A DNA stretch of 64,000 nucleotides from Acidobacteriota bacterium (GCA_003222395.1 QHWB01000032.1:223001-287000); one strand, 5' to 3'. Positions 26,660 to 35,997 are shown, numbered from the stretch's first letter. Numbers and translations are program-made. Notes: generated by a model not told the origin, from the letters alone.

Positions 26660-28579
26660 ATGACAATGCTCGATCGGATGCGCCGGCATATGAGTTGGCT
26701 CAAGTGGAGCCTCGGTCTCGTCTGCCTGGCGTTCATCATCTTCTACATTCCCGACTTTCTGCGTGGCAGCGGCGCCGACGCCGCGTCCGGCGAGACCATC
26801 GCGAAAGTCGCAGGCCAGGAGATCACGACCGGCGAGTTCCGCCGGACGTATCAGGCTCAACTGCAGGCGTACCGATCCGCGTACGGATCGAACATGAGCG
26901 AGCAGCTCCTGAAGCAGCTCGGGATCGAACAGCAGATCCTCTCGCAGATGGTCGACGAGCGCGCGGCGCTGGCCGAAGCCGATCGCCTCAAGATCGACGT
27001 GAGCGACGAGGAAGTCCGGCAGCGCATCCTGTCGATGCCGGCGTTTCAGGAGAACGGCACGTTCATCGGCGACGCGCGCTATCAGCAGCTGCTGCGGATG
27101 CAGCGGCCGCCGATGGCGCCGTCGGAATTCGAGGACAGCGTGCGCCGCAGCCTGAAGGTCGAGAAGCTCCGCGGTTCGCTGACCGACTGGCTGTCGGTCA
27201 CCGACAAGGAGCTCGAGCAGGAATACCGGCGCCGGAACGACAAGGTGAAGCTCGCCATCGTGAGCTTCACGGCCGACACGTTCCGCAATCAGGTGAGCGC
27301 GAGCGATTCGGACGTCGCTGCCTACTTCGAGTCGCACAAGGACGATTTCAAGATTCCCGAGAAGCGCAAGATTCGGTATCTCCTCGTCGACATCGATGCG
27401 ATGCGCGCCAAGATCAACCTGCCGCAGAGCGAAGTCGAGCGCGCCTACAACAACAACATGGAGCAGTACACGACGCCTGAACAGGTGCGCGCGAGCCACA
27501 TCCTGCTCAAGACCGAGGGCAAGGACGACGCGGCCGTGAAGGCGAAGGCCGAGGACGTATTGAAGCAGGCGCGCGGCGGCGCCGATTTCGCCGAGCTCGC
27601 GAAGAAGCATTCGGAGGACGAAGGCAGCGCGAAAAACGGCGGCGACCTCGATTATTTCGGCCGCGGCCGCATGGTGCCCGAATTCGACCAGACCGTGTTC
27701 GCGATGCAGCCGGGACAGATCAGCGATCTGGTCAAGACGCAGTACGGCTACCACATCATCAAGCTCGTCGACAAGAAAACGGCAACGACGCGATCGCTGC
27801 AGGAAGTGCGGCAGCAGATCGTCGATCAGCTCTCGTACGAGCGCGCGCAGGCGCAGGCGGCCGACCTGTCGCAGACCATCGAGAAGCAGATCAGCAAACC
27901 CGCCGACCTCGATCGCGTCGCGAAGGCGCAGGGCATCGTCATCCAGGAGTCGGGCTTCTTCGCGCGCGACGAACCGATTCTCGGCCTCGGGCCGGCGCCG
28001 GAGGTCGCGAACAAGGTATTCGAGATGAAGCAGGGTGAAGTGTCCGGCGCGCTGCGTGCGTCGCGCGGCTTCGTGTTCGAGACGCTCGTCGCGCGGCAGG
28101 ATCCCTACACTCCAAAGCTGGAGGAAGTGAAAGATCGCGTCCGCGATGTCGTCGTCAAAGAGAAAGCGCGAGATGTGAGCAAGCAGAAGGCCGCCGAGAT
28201 TGCCGCGAAGCTGAAGGCCTCGCCCGATTTCGAGAAGACCGCGAAGGCCTCCGGCGTCGAGGCGAAGATGACCGAGCTGATCTCACGAGATTCGCCGATC
28301 CCCGATCTGGGCACTGCGCCCGCCGTCGAAGAACAGGCGTTCTCGATGACCGTCGGCGCGGTCAGCGACCCGATTCCCACCGACAACGGCACCGCCGTCG
28401 TCAAGGTGCTCGAGAAGAAGGAAGTCACGCCGGACGAATGGAAGAATGCGAAGGAGCGCTTCCGCGAGGAGCTGCTCACCGACCGCCGCAACCGCTTCTT
28501 CAGCGCTTACATGGTGAAGGCGAAGCAGCGGATGAAGATCGATGTAAACCGGGAGACGCTGCAGAAGGCGATCGGATGA
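26660..28579 (+). CDS. ppiD: PpiD-type periplasmic peptidyl-prolyl isomerase/chaperone
   Basis: A 639-aa membrane-anchored folding factor. One N-terminal helix (WSLGLVCLAFIIFYIPDFL) is followed by a SurA_N-like region (AKVAGQEITTGEFRRTYQAQ, LGIEQQILSQMVDERA) and a parvulin rotamase domain around residues 270-375 (VRASHILLKTEG, FAELAKKHSEDEGSAKNGGD, LDYFGRGRMVPEFDQ, YGYHIIKLVDK). A second, more diverged parvulin-like region follows. The organisation matches PpiD at the SecYEG exit. It converges on sppA with a 6-nt gap. Confidence 0.93.
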   Translation: MTMLDRMRRHMSWLKWSLGLVCLAFIIFYIPDFLRGSGADAASGETIAKVAGQEITTGEFRRTYQAQLQAYRSAYGSNMSEQLLKQLGIEQQILSQMVDERAALAEADRLKIDVSDEEVRQRILSMPAFQENGTFIGDARYQQLLRMQRPPMAPSEFEDSVRRSLKVEKLRGSLTDWLSVTDKELEQEYRRRNDKVKLAIVSFTADTFRNQVSASDSDVAAYFESHKDDFKIPEKRKIRYLLVDIDAMRAKINLPQSEVERAYNNNMEQYTTPEQVRASHILLKTEGKDDAAVKAKAEDVLKQARGGADFAELAKKHSEDEGSAKNGGDLDYFGRGRMVPEFDQTVFAMQPGQISDLVKTQYGYHIIKLVDKKTATTRSLQEVRQQIVDQLSYERAQAQAADLSQTIEKQISKPADLDRVAKAQGIVIQESGFFARDEPILGLGPAPEVANKVFEMKQGEVSGALRASRGFVFETLVARQDPYTPKLEEVKDRVRDVVVKEKARDVSKQKAAEIAAKLKASPDFEKTAKASGVEAKMTELISRDSPIPDLGTAPAVEEQAFSMTVGAVSDPIPTDNGTAVVKVLEKKEVTPDEWKNAKERFREELLTDRRNRFFSAYMVKAKQRMKIDVNRETLQKAIG

Positions 28580-28585
28580 TGAACG

Positions 28586-30352
28586 TCATCTGACAAACGT
28601 GAACGGCATCAACGCCAGCGGTTCGCCGCGCCGGAACAGCGCCAGCGGGCCGCGCATCGTCCTCAGTACCTCCAGCTCCCCCCGTGACAGGTTCGCGTTC
28701 AGCCAGGCGCCGACCGTCGCCGACTCGCTCGATCCGCTGAACTGATCCGACACCAGCTCGTAAAAGCTCTTGCGCGGCGGGTAGATGACCAGCTCCACGT
28801 CGTTTTCCGAAGGAATCTTCGCGCGCTGTTTCGCGATGGCGATCGCGCGATCGAGGCCACCGAGCTCGTCGACCAGGTGGTTCTGCTTCGCCTGGCGTCC
28901 CGTCCACACGCGTCCCTGGGCCAGTGCGTCGATCTGCTCCGGCGTGCTGTGCCGCGAGTCGGCGGCCTTCTCGACGAACTGATCGTAGAAGGCCTGCAGC
29001 TGCTCCTGCAGCTTCTTCAGCTCCTCGGGATTGAACGGCCGCGCCGGCGAGTTGATTTCGGCGTTCCTGCCGATGCTCGTCGACTCGATGCGCGCGCCGA
29101 GCTTGTCGTACACCCCGCCGGTCACGATTTTCCCGCCGAAGATGCCAATCGATCCGGTGAGCGTCGACGGCTGCGCGACGATGACCTGTGCCGGCATCGC
29201 GATGTAATAGCCGCCTGACGCCGCCAGATCCGACATCGACGCCACCAGCGGACGATCCGCGCGCTCGTTCTTCGCAATCGTCAGCTCGCGCCAGATCGCG
29301 TCCGACGCCGTCGCCGATCCGCCGGGGCTGTCGATGCGAAGGACGATGGCCCGCACCGAGCTGTCGCGCCGGGCCTGACGGATGTACTCGATGAGCGTGT
29401 CCGAGCCGACGACGGCGCCGTTGAGCGGATCGAATCCGCTTCGGCCGCCGGTGATGGCGCCCGCGGCGTAAATGACCGCGATTCGGGGGCCTCGATTGAG
29501 TCCGACCGACGAGAGGCTGATCCGTGTGTAATCGTCGCTGTCGATCTGACGCCGTTGCTCGCCGGCGCGCAGTTTCTCGTCGACCTGATCCTCGTACGCC
29601 ACATCGTCGATGAGTCCGGCGCGCAGCGCGTCCTCCGGCAGAAACGGACCGTCGTCGAACAGCTGCTGGACGTCGGCTTCGTTCTTCTTCCGGCCGTCGG
29701 CGATGCCGCGCACGATCTGCTCGTAGAGATCGCGGTTCAGCGACTGGTCCATCTCCTTGTGCGCCGGGGTGTACCCCTTTTCAGTGAAGGTGTTGACGGC
29801 CGTCTTGTAGTCGCCGATGTGGTGGAGGTCGGGGTACGCGCCGATCTTGTCGAGCGTGCCGCGCAGGAACAGCTCGTAAGTGGCCACGCCGGTGAGGTTG
29901 AGCGGCGATGCCGGCATCAGATAGATCTTGTCCGCCGCCGTCGCGAGGTAGTACTCGCGATCGCCGCCGTATTCCAGGTACGCGTAAACCGGCTTCCCCG
30001 ACTTCTTGAACTCGATCACCGCGTCGCGAATCTCCTGCACCTTGCCCCAGAACGGCGACTCGAATCCCGTCGGCTTGAGCATCACCGCGCGCACGCGCCC
30101 GTCGGCCTTCGCTTTCCGCAGGTTGTCGACGACCGACCGCACCGTCGGCGTCCTGACGCCGCGCAGGTAGCCGACGACGTCGGCCGGGACGACCTCGCTC
30201 AGATCGCCGCCGACGCGCAGCACGAGCGTCGCGTTCGACGGCACCGCCGGCTCGCGGCCGAACATGAAGTACAGGATCGCGAAGCCGACGATCGAGACGA
30301 AGAACGCGATTCCGAGCAGCGTGAAGAGGATGGCAAAACCGCGGCGAGCCAT
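28586..30352 (-). CDS. sppA: Signal peptide peptidase SppA (67K type)
   Basis: A 588-aa inner-membrane serine protease that degrades cleaved signal peptides. There is one N-terminal helix (GFAILFTLLGIAFFVSIVGF) and two ClpP-like halves. The N-terminal half carries the lysine-bearing region (IGDYKTAVNTFTEKGYTPAH), and the C-terminal half has LRIDSPGGSATASD and the nucleophile segment DLAASGGYYIAMPA. ATG 30352 is preferred over an upstream in-frame TTG because GAGG precedes it by 5-8 nt. A cluster of dispersed repeats lies just upstream. Confidence 0.95.
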   Translation of the reverse strand: MARRGFAILFTLLGIAFFVSIVGFAILYFMFGREPAVPSNATLVLRVGGDLSEVVPADVVGYLRGVRTPTVRSVVDNLRKAKADGRVRAVMLKPTGFESPFWGKVQEIRDAVIEFKKSGKPVYAYLEYGGDREYYLATAADKIYLMPASPLNLTGVATYELFLRGTLDKIGAYPDLHHIGDYKTAVNTFTEKGYTPAHKEMDQSLNRDLYEQIVRGIADGRKKNEADVQQLFDDGPFLPEDALRAGLIDDVAYEDQVDEKLRAGEQRRQIDSDDYTRISLSSVGLNRGPRIAVIYAAGAITGGRSGFDPLNGAVVGSDTLIEYIRQARRDSSVRAIVLRIDSPGGSATASDAIWRELTIAKNERADRPLVASMSDLAASGGYYIAMPAQVIVAQPSTLTGSIGIFGGKIVTGGVYDKLGARIESTSIGRNAEINSPARPFNPEELKKLQEQLQAFYDQFVEKAADSRHSTPEQIDALAQGRVWTGRQAKQNHLVDELGGLDRAIAIAKQRAKIPSENDVELVIYPPRKSFYELVSDQFSGSSESATVGAWLNANLSRGELEVLRTMRGPLALFRRGEPLALMPFTFVR

Positions 30353-30371
30353 GTGCAACCTCGTTCGAATC

Positions 30372-30524
30372 GCTCGGCTGAAAGCCTCGCGCTACCAGCT
30401 TCCGTAGGGCGCGCCATCACCTTCCACGATCGTAGGGCGAGCCTTTCAGGCGAGCCTCCATGGTCGTAGGGCGAGCCTTTCAGGCGAGCCTCCATGGTCG
30501 TAGGGCGAGCCTTTCAGGCGAGCC
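30372..30524. repeat. Palindromic dispersed repeat cluster, copy D with tandem units
   Basis: An inverted arm (30372-30395, GCTCGGCTGAAAGCCTCGCG then ctac) is followed by three direct copies of a 34-nt unit starting at 30432, 30466 and 30500. Each unit contains GTAGGGCGAGCCTTTCAGGC then gagcc and the spacer tccatggtc. A degenerate piece (gtagggcgcgc) lies near 30403. It fills the space between sppA and the dead permease gene. Confidence 0.88.
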
Positions 30525-30540
30525 GACCCTCCGAGTATAG

Positions 30541-31168
30541 TCCGACCGTACGGACACGCTGATTCGCGACGTCGGCTACGGGCTGACGATGATGCGGCGC
30601 AACAAGGGATTCGCCGCGGCTGGGCTCCTGACGCTCGCGCTCGGCATCGGCGCGACCACCGCGATGTCCTCGGTCGTGTACGGCGTCCTGCTCAGGCCGC
30701 TGCCCTATCCGAACGCCGATCGACTGGTGCGTCTGTCCGAAGAACACGCGTCTATGCGGCCCGCCCTGCTGGTGCTCGCAGCCGGCGTCGTCTGCGTGCT
30801 GTTGATCGCGTGCGCAAACGTCGCGAACCTGTTTCTCTCGCGGGGATTGCGCGGCAGCGCGAGCTCACCGTGCGCGCGGCGATCGGCGCGAGCCGCGCAC
30901 GGCTCGCGCGGCAGCTTTTGACCGAGACTCTCGGCTCGTGGGTGGCGAGGGGCTCGGCCTGACCCTGATCGGCCTCGCGATCGGGTTGGCCGCGGCGGCG
31001 GCAGCGACGCGGCTGATGCAGAGCGCGCTGTTCGGCGTGACGCCGCTCGATCCGATATCGTTCGCGGCCGCTCCGATCGTGCTCGTGTTCGTCGCGACGA
31101 TCGCGTGTCTGCTGCCGGCCGCGCGGGCCGCCGCCGTCCATCTATCCGAAGCGTTGCGGTGCGAATGA
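30541..31168 (+). pseudogene. Degraded ADOP-family ABC permease
   Basis: Three pieces of an acidobacterial duplicated orphan permease (MacB/FtsX-type) occur in different frames. The N-terminus (IRDVGYGLTMMRRNKGFAAA, LTLALGIGATTAMSSVVYGV, LRPLPYPNADRLVRLSEEH) jumps straight to the mid-protein LLIACANVANLFLSRG. A second frame then gives QRELTVRAAIGASRARLARQ with LLTETLGS. A third (from about 30938) gives the C-terminal LTLIGLAIGLAAAAAATRLM and LDPISFAAAPIVLVFVA. Normal members are about 800 aa; most of the periplasmic region is deleted and there are at least two frameshifts, with no start codon at the expected N-terminus. Confidence 0.88.
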
Positions 31169-31204
31169 CAGTTACTACGCTTTAGGACTATTCGAAACCG
31201 GAGA

Positions 31205-31735
31205 TCATCTTTGCCGATTCTTATAGGCGGCGATCGCCTCGCGAAGAATTCTCAGCCCATCGTCGGGACCGAGCGGTTCGTCGACGACGACTTCTTTCCC
31301 TTCGAGCACCTTGTAGTCCTGGAAGAAGCGGCGCATCTCGCGGATGACGTGCTTCGGCAGCTCGCGGAAATCGCGGTAATCGGCGAACGCCGGATCGCCG
31401 ATCGCGACGGCGAGCAGCTTGTCGTCAATCCCCTTTTCATCGCGCATCTGCATGACCCCGATCGCGCGCACGTCGACGACCGTCAACGGCAGGACCGCCT
31501 CCTGGCCGAACACGAGCACGTCGAGCGGATCGCCGTCGTCGCAATACGTGCGCGGCACGAAGCCGTAGTTCGCCGGGTACACGACGGCGCTGTACAGCAC
31601 ACGATCGAGCCGCAGCAGCCCCGACACCTTGTCGAGTTCGTACTTGTTCTTGCTCCCCATCGGAACTTCGACAATGGCGGGAAACCATTGCGCGACAGAT
31701 GCCTCGTCGATCGGATAGTCGTGCCAGGGATGCAT
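31205..31735 (-). CDS. ppa: Inorganic pyrophosphatase
   Basis: A 176-aa family I soluble pyrophosphatase, hydrolysing PPi to two phosphates. The metal-binding signature DDGDPLDVLVF is present, with EVPMGSKNKYELDKVSGLLR, SAVVYPANYGFVPRTYCDDG and YKVLEGKEVVVDEP. Length and motif order are normal. It is monocistronic as far as can be seen. Confidence 0.96.
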   Translation of the reverse strand: MHPWHDYPIDEASVAQWFPAIVEVPMGSKNKYELDKVSGLLRLDRVLYSAVVYPANYGFVPRTYCDDGDPLDVLVFGQEAVLPLTVVDVRAIGVMQMRDEKGIDDKLLAVAIGDPAFADYRDFRELPKHVIREMRRFFQDYKVLEGKEVVVDEPLGPDDGLRILREAIAAYKNRQR

Positions 31736-31771
31736 CGCGCTAGTTTATGTCTCGTTAAGTTTCTTCAGTGG

Positions 31772-31836
31772 CGTACGGCTTCAGCCGGACTCCCATCGCG
31801 GTGAGTCGTCCACTAATCGGTTGAAGCCGGACGTAC
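31772..31836. repeat. Imperfect palindrome, GTACGGCTTCAGCC type
   Basis: Inverted arms GTACGGCTTCAGCCGGAC (31772-31789) and GTTGAAGCCGGACGTAC (31820-31836) lie in the ppa upstream region. The sequence is reminiscent of, but distinct from, the CTTTCAG palindrome family elsewhere in the window. Confidence 0.55.
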
Positions 31837-31902
31837 AAGTGAACGTATAAGTGCGCTCAAATACGCGCGCGGCGGCATACGCATTGCACGCACGTCGTCG
31901 CC

Positions 31903-32568
31903 ATGATCAGTCGACGTGTCGTTTTTGCATCTCTCTTGTGCTTGTTCGCTCAAGGCGTGTTCGCGCAGCCGCCCGCGCCCAAAGAGCCGCCGCCGCTCTG
32001 GGATGTGCAGGTCGGCGCATCGTTCGTCGGCACCAGCGGCAACTCCGAGCAGACGTCCACCGGCGCCGACTTCGCCGCGCACCGCCGCGGCCTCGTCTGG
32101 AAGATCGATTCGACCGCCCAGGCCGTCCGCACCACCGATCACGACGCTTCGGGCGTCGACCTGCGCTCGATTCTAGACGCAGGCTTGAGCTGGGCGCTCG
32201 TGCGGCGCACTGATTGGACGCTCGACGGCGTCACCGGCATCGGCTGGAACCATGAATCGCGAACCGTCGGGCCGGACATCAACGATCCTGTCGGCATTCT
32301 GCAGCTGCTCAGCCGGGTACCATTCGGCGCAGCCGGCGACACGACGCAGCGTGTCACGTTTTATCCGGACTTCAAGAACTCGTCCGCGTACCGGCGCGAA
32401 GTGGAGCTCACGGCACAGGCGGCGATGAACGCGCGTCTGGCTTTGAAGCTCGCGTACCTTCTGCGCTTCTCGAACGAGCCGGTCCCGGGATTCAAGAAGA
32501 CCGACAACACCACGACAGCCTCGGTCGTGCTCCGCTGGAAGGCGACGACGCCCGCGCCGGCTCCGTAG
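31903..32568 (+). CDS. DUF481-family outer-membrane-like protein
   Basis: A 221-aa exported protein with signal peptide (MISRRVVFASLLCLFAQGVFA) and a beta-barrel-like body. Features: VQVGASFVGTSGNSEQTST (the family's GNS.. strand), alternating aromatic strands such as WTLDGVTGIGWNHESR, YRREVELTAQAAMNARLALK, and a C-terminal TTTASVVLRWK strand. DUF481/YdiY-like proteins are outer-membrane proteins of unknown function. Confidence 0.82.
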   Translation: MISRRVVFASLLCLFAQGVFAQPPAPKEPPPLWDVQVGASFVGTSGNSEQTSTGADFAAHRRGLVWKIDSTAQAVRTTDHDASGVDLRSILDAGLSWALVRRTDWTLDGVTGIGWNHESRTVGPDINDPVGILQLLSRVPFGAAGDTTQRVTFYPDFKNSSAYRREVELTAQAAMNARLALKLAYLLRFSNEPVPGFKKTDNTTTASVVLRWKATTPAPAP

Positions 32569-33005
32569 CGATTAGATTCGCCACCGACCGGCGGAATGCT
32601 GCGCGTCGACGAACTGCGATGCGGCGCTTGCTCCGCACATGCCGATCGCGACAACGACTGGACCCATCGGCGGAGCCGGTCGCGAACGTGCACGTAGTTC
32701 CGAGCAGGACGAACGTTCCGGTCCACGGCGCGCTGAAGCGTTCCGGCGGACGACCGTGCCCGCGCCGAAGATCGACGCGGTCGACGCGATCGCGAACCGG
32801 CACGTTTCAGTTCGCGTCGGAAAAATCACTGGCGCTTAACGCGATGGGCGCGCAGCATGTCGCCGGCATGCAGCAGCGTGCGCAGTCGGGCTGAGGTCGC
32901 CAGCGCGGCGGGTCTGCGATATACTGAACGTTCCTGCGTACGAAGATCTTCACCAACCTTCGCTCACGCTTCAACTGCATGTGAGCTTCGGTTGGCAAGC
33001 CCACT
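32569..33005. other. Intergenic stretch without a recognisable gene
   Basis: About 440 nt between the DUF481 gene and tRNA-Leu. Several short frames are open on both strands, but none has a recognisable motif, a ribosome-binding site or a coding look. A promoter for the tRNA may lie near 32925-32985; no confident -35/-10 pair is called. Confidence 0.5.
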
Positions 33006-33091
33006 GCGGAAGTGGCGGAACGGCAGACGCGCTAGCCTCAGGAGCTAGTTGGAGCAATCCAGTCGGGGTTCAAATCCCCGCTTCCGCACCA
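33006..33091 (+). tRNA. tRNA-Leu (anticodon CAG)
   Basis: The 86-nt sequence folds as a class II tRNA. The acceptor stem GCGGAAG pairs with CTTCCGC, the anticodon arm CTAGC-CTCAGGA-GCTAG gives anticodon CAG, there is a long variable arm, and the T arm contains GGTTCAAATCC. The 3' end ACCA is encoded (33088-33091). It marks the left edge of the accessory region that follows; no repeat of its 3' end was found downstream in this window. Confidence 0.95.
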
Positions 33092-33245
33092 ACGATTTCA
33101 AACCGTAACGACGGGCCTTTCTCGCGAGTTTCGCCCGTCGCATTGTCAGACTGCCGGCACCACTGCACTACTTGGCTGCTCGACTCGTGTTCGACTTGTT
33201 CGGTCGACGCGACCCGTGCGGGCAGGGGAGCCGTTACGGCGCTAG

Positions 33246-34748
33246 GAGTCCGTCCGAGTAATCGCCGTGATAGTTACAGTGCTTCGTGCTGCGCGCCCAC
33301 GACGTCTCTCTTCGCCATGGGCGATGGCCGCTGGAGTGTGGCGCGTGCCCAAGCTCGCCACCCGCTGCCGCCTGGGCCTGAGACGCAGAGCCGATACAGC
33401 TTGAGGATGTTGTGCGTCGTGCACACCAACGACCACTCACTTTGGACCTTCTCGAATCCGCGCAACAAGAATTGACGAAACCCCCGTGCGTGCTTGATCT
33501 GACCAAGGACCGGTTCCACGATCCCTTTGCGCGCCGCATACACCGCTGCGCCGCGCTTGGTGCGCAGCTTACGAGCCACCCGATCGACGATCGTGGCGCT
33601 CTTCGGCAGCGGTCCACGCGGACAAGGTCCCAGCCGTTCGCCATGCCTCTGCTTCCGCGTCGACACGTAGGCATCGATGCCAGTGGCGGCGATGGCGGTC
33701 AGACTCTCGTCCGAGCAATAGCCCGCATCAGCCAGTACCTGCGACGGCGTGTCCCCCGACTGTTGCTCGATCGTGGTGATCATCGGCATCAGCTGTTTCT
33801 TGTCATTGGTCTCCTGTGTCACGGCTTGGCCGACGATCAGTTGCAGCTCGTCGACCGCCACTTGCACGTTGTACCCCTGGACGAATCCGTCAGGCCCCTT
33901 CATGATCCGCGACTCGGGATCGGTGAAGTTGTATTGCGCCTTCGGATCCGGCTTGGCCGACTCGTCGGGTTTGCCCGCGGCGGCAGCCTCGTCTTTCGCG
34001 CGGGCCTCCAGGGCCCGTTTGGCTTCGCGAATCCGTTTCAACCGACTCTCGCGACGTTGCAGTTCCGCCGGCAGCTCGTCACCGCGTCGATCGCGTCCGT
34101 ACGCCGCGTCCTCGGCCGCATCCGCCGCCTCCGCCTGGGCGAGCAGATCCTTCACTTCCTCGCGCAGCTGCCGTTGTTTCTCGCGCATGCGTCCGTAACT
34201 CATCGCCTTGTGCTTCGACGCGTTCGCTTTGATCTTGCTCCCGTCGAGCGCCACCCGGCCCACCCGTGGTGCGCCCAGTTCCCGCGCCAAGTGCAGCACC
34301 TGCTCGAAGAAGCCGCGCAAGGCGGCCAAAATGCGTCTTCCGAAAATCGGCGATCGTCCGAAAGTCTGGTGCATTGCCGGCGGCCAGGACGCGGAACGCC
34401 ACGTCTTCGACCAGCCGTCGCTGAATCTTCCGGGACGAAAAGACGCCGACGCAGTAGGCGTACACCAACACCTTCGTCAGCATCACGGGGTGATACGGCG
34501 GGTAACCGCGTTCCTCGTCTTCATACACCTTTGTGATCGCCGACAGGTCCAATTGATCGATCAGGTCGCTCACGAAGAACGCCAGGTGATCCTCCGGCAG
34601 CCACTCGTGCAGGCTCGGCGGCAGCAGCAGATCCTGCTCGGGCACATACGGACGATAGGTCTTGGCCATCGCCCGCAGTGTAGTACAACCCTCATTCGGC
34701 GCGCAGTCTGAGAATGATCATCTCAGAGGCGATTACTCGGACACGCTC
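33246..34748 (-). mobile_element. IS1182-type insertion sequence, complete with ends
   Basis: The element is 1503 bp. Terminal inverted repeats are GAGtccGTCCGAGTAATCGC at 33246 and, on the other strand from 34748, GAGcgtGTCCGAGTAATCGC (only three mismatched positions). Both are flanked by CTAG (33242-33245 and 34749-34752), consistent with a 4-bp target duplication at a palindromic site. It carries one transposase gene, which is frameshifted. Confidence 0.9.
33274..34669 (-). pseudogene. IS1182-type transposase, one frameshift
   Basis: The N-terminal frame begins MAKTYRPYVPEQDLLLPPSL and continues through WLPEDHLAFFVSDLIDQLD to DFRTIADFRK. The protein then continues in the next frame as RRILAALRGFFEQVLHLARE, GRVALDGSKIKANASKHKAM and the DDE-domain parts FVQGYNVQVAVDELQLIVGQ, VLADAGYCSDESL and VEPVLGQIKHARGFRQFLLR. 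One extra base at about 34336 explains the break. I see no obvious slippery heptamer, so this is probably an inactivating indel or a sequencing error rather than programmed frameshifting. A complete protein would be about 460 aa. Confidence 0.88.
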
Positions 34749-35382
34749 CTAGGCCGGCGATCAACGCGTCGAAAGCGTCGTCGCTATCCTCACACGCAGC
34801 TGTGTATTTTGCATCCATCGACAGCCACCGGCCAGTCTGCTCGAACACCGTGTTCATCAGGCTGCATCGGGCCGCCCTGTTCTTCTTGCGCTTATACCCC
34901 AGCGCGTTGAAGCCCCACATCCTGAGGGCCGCTGCCGGGTAAACCTCCACCACCTTGCCGGACCCATCTCGCGCGACGGGGTGCCCGCTTGCGGCTAACC
35001 GCGAGAACAGCGCCGCCGCGCGCATCGCCGGAATCGCGATCCGGTCAGACGATACGCTGAGCGGCCACGCGCCAGTGATTTTGTGGACGAAGCGGTCTGT
35101 CTCTCTGAACTGCAACTGCTTCGGCGCTGCGGACGGTTGCGGTACCGCTGCAGGCCAAATTACAGAAGCGCTGTACTCCGCTACGGCACGGACGAAATCT
35201 TCCGGCCATCCGAACGGCACATCGATGCCGGCCCTGTCGACCTCTGCGATGGCCTCCACGAGCGCGTCATCGTCAGCGCGCGATTCTAGGCGTACTACTT
35301 CCGCTCGGCCCGCGTCCCATTCGATCCAGCAGACAGCGGTCCGCTTTGCAGCCGACGCGAGATCGACGCCGAGCGTGACCAC
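34723..35382 (-). CDS. DUF429-family protein, 3' end altered by IS insertion
   Basis: About 219 aa with DUF429 features: start VTLGVDLASAAKRTAVCWIE, AGIDVPFGWPEDFV, FRETDRFVHKITGAWPLSVS, VEVYPAAALRMWG and C-terminal DSDDAFDALIAGL. The function of the family is not established; it has an RNase H-like look. The frame is open to 35424 (TTG), but GTG 35382 gives the usual N-terminus. The last 26 nt lie inside the IS1182-type element: without it the protein would end GLAP-stop, whereas now it ends GLGACPSNRL-stop. The change is minor and the protein may still work. Confidence 0.75.
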   Translation of the reverse strand: MVTLGVDLASAAKRTAVCWIEWDAGRAEVVRLESRADDDALVEAIAEVDRAGIDVPFGWPEDFVRAVAEYSASVIWPAAVPQPSAAPKQLQFRETDRFVHKITGAWPLSVSSDRIAIPAMRAAALFSRLAASGHPVARDGSGKVVEVYPAAALRMWGFNALGYKRKKNRAARCSLMNTVFEQTGRWLSMDAKYTAACEDSDDAFDALIAGLGACPSNRL

Positions 35383-35476
35383 GAGTCGACGATACGCATA
35401 GTGTGCAGGGCATTTCAACAACAATCACACTCATCGTGTGTAGACCCGATGACATGCTGGCCGAATTCTATGGCGC

Positions 35477-35728
35477 GTGGCGCGGGAGGATTTCCGGGTA
35501 GCGTTCGGTCGGCGGGTGCGCGAGCTGCGGGATCAGCTGCAGCTGTCGCAGGAACAGTTGGCCGAGCGCGCGGGCTTGCACCGCAACTACGTCGGCGGGA
35601 TCGAACGCGGTGAGCGCAACGTTGCGATTATCAACGTCGTGAAACTGGCCGCCGGCCTGGACACGAGTGTCGCCGAATTGTTCAAGCCCTTCGACCGCGT
35701 ACCGAAACGCCGCTCGCGAACGGCTTAG
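35477..35728 (+). CDS. XRE-family helix-turn-helix regulator
   Basis: An 83-aa single-domain DNA-binding protein. The HTH is VRELRDQLQLSQEQLAERAG then LHRNYVGGIERGERN, followed by a dimerisation helix (VVKLAAGLDTSVAELFKPF) and a basic tail. The start is GTG 35477, with GC-rich upstream sequence and no strong ribosome-binding site. No partner toxin is visible next to it, so it is probably a small regulator of an accessory gene. Confidence 0.88.
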   Translation: MAREDFRVAFGRRVRELRDQLQLSQEQLAERAGLHRNYVGGIERGERNVAIINVVKLAAGLDTSVAELFKPFDRVPKRRSRTA

Positions 35729-35997
35729 CGGTCCACCGCCCGAAATCCAGCTTCAATCAACTCCGATCTGATGTCGGCCAGGTGTTGACACGCGAGCGCA
35801 ATCGCGAGGTCTAGCGACGGCGGGTACAGGTCCATTTGATAGTAGATGAGACTGGCCAGCGTGGCGAGGACATCGATGTCTGGTGCAGCCGTTGCCCGAT
35901 CCTGCTGGAGGCGCGCAACCAATGCTGCATGAAGGGGGTCGAGCACTTGTTTGCGAAATAAATCACACCGCGGGGTTCGCACGCAATTCCCATCCAC
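35725..35997 (-). CDS. Hypothetical 90-aa protein
   Basis: The frame overlaps the end of the XRE gene by 4 nt, convergently. The product is Ala/Leu-rich and helical (HAALVARLQQDRATAAPDID, LASLIYYQMDLYPPSLDLAI, LACQHLADIRSELIEAGF). I recognise no family. Codon use looks coding, but this is not proof. Confidence 0.45.
   Translation of the reverse strand: MDGNCVRTPRCDLFRKQVLDPLHAALVARLQQDRATAAPDIDVLATLASLIYYQMDLYPPSLDLAIALACQHLADIRSELIEAGFRAVDR

Noticed and set aside
33006..33091. tRNA-Leu 3' end as the attachment site of the whole 33-57 kb island
   Set aside because: No second copy of its 3' end was found within the window; the far boundary cannot be placed from sequence alone.
33274..34374. 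Second transposase gene starting at 34374
   Set aside because: It is the C-terminal part of the same IS1182-type transposase after a one-base frameshift, not a separate gene.
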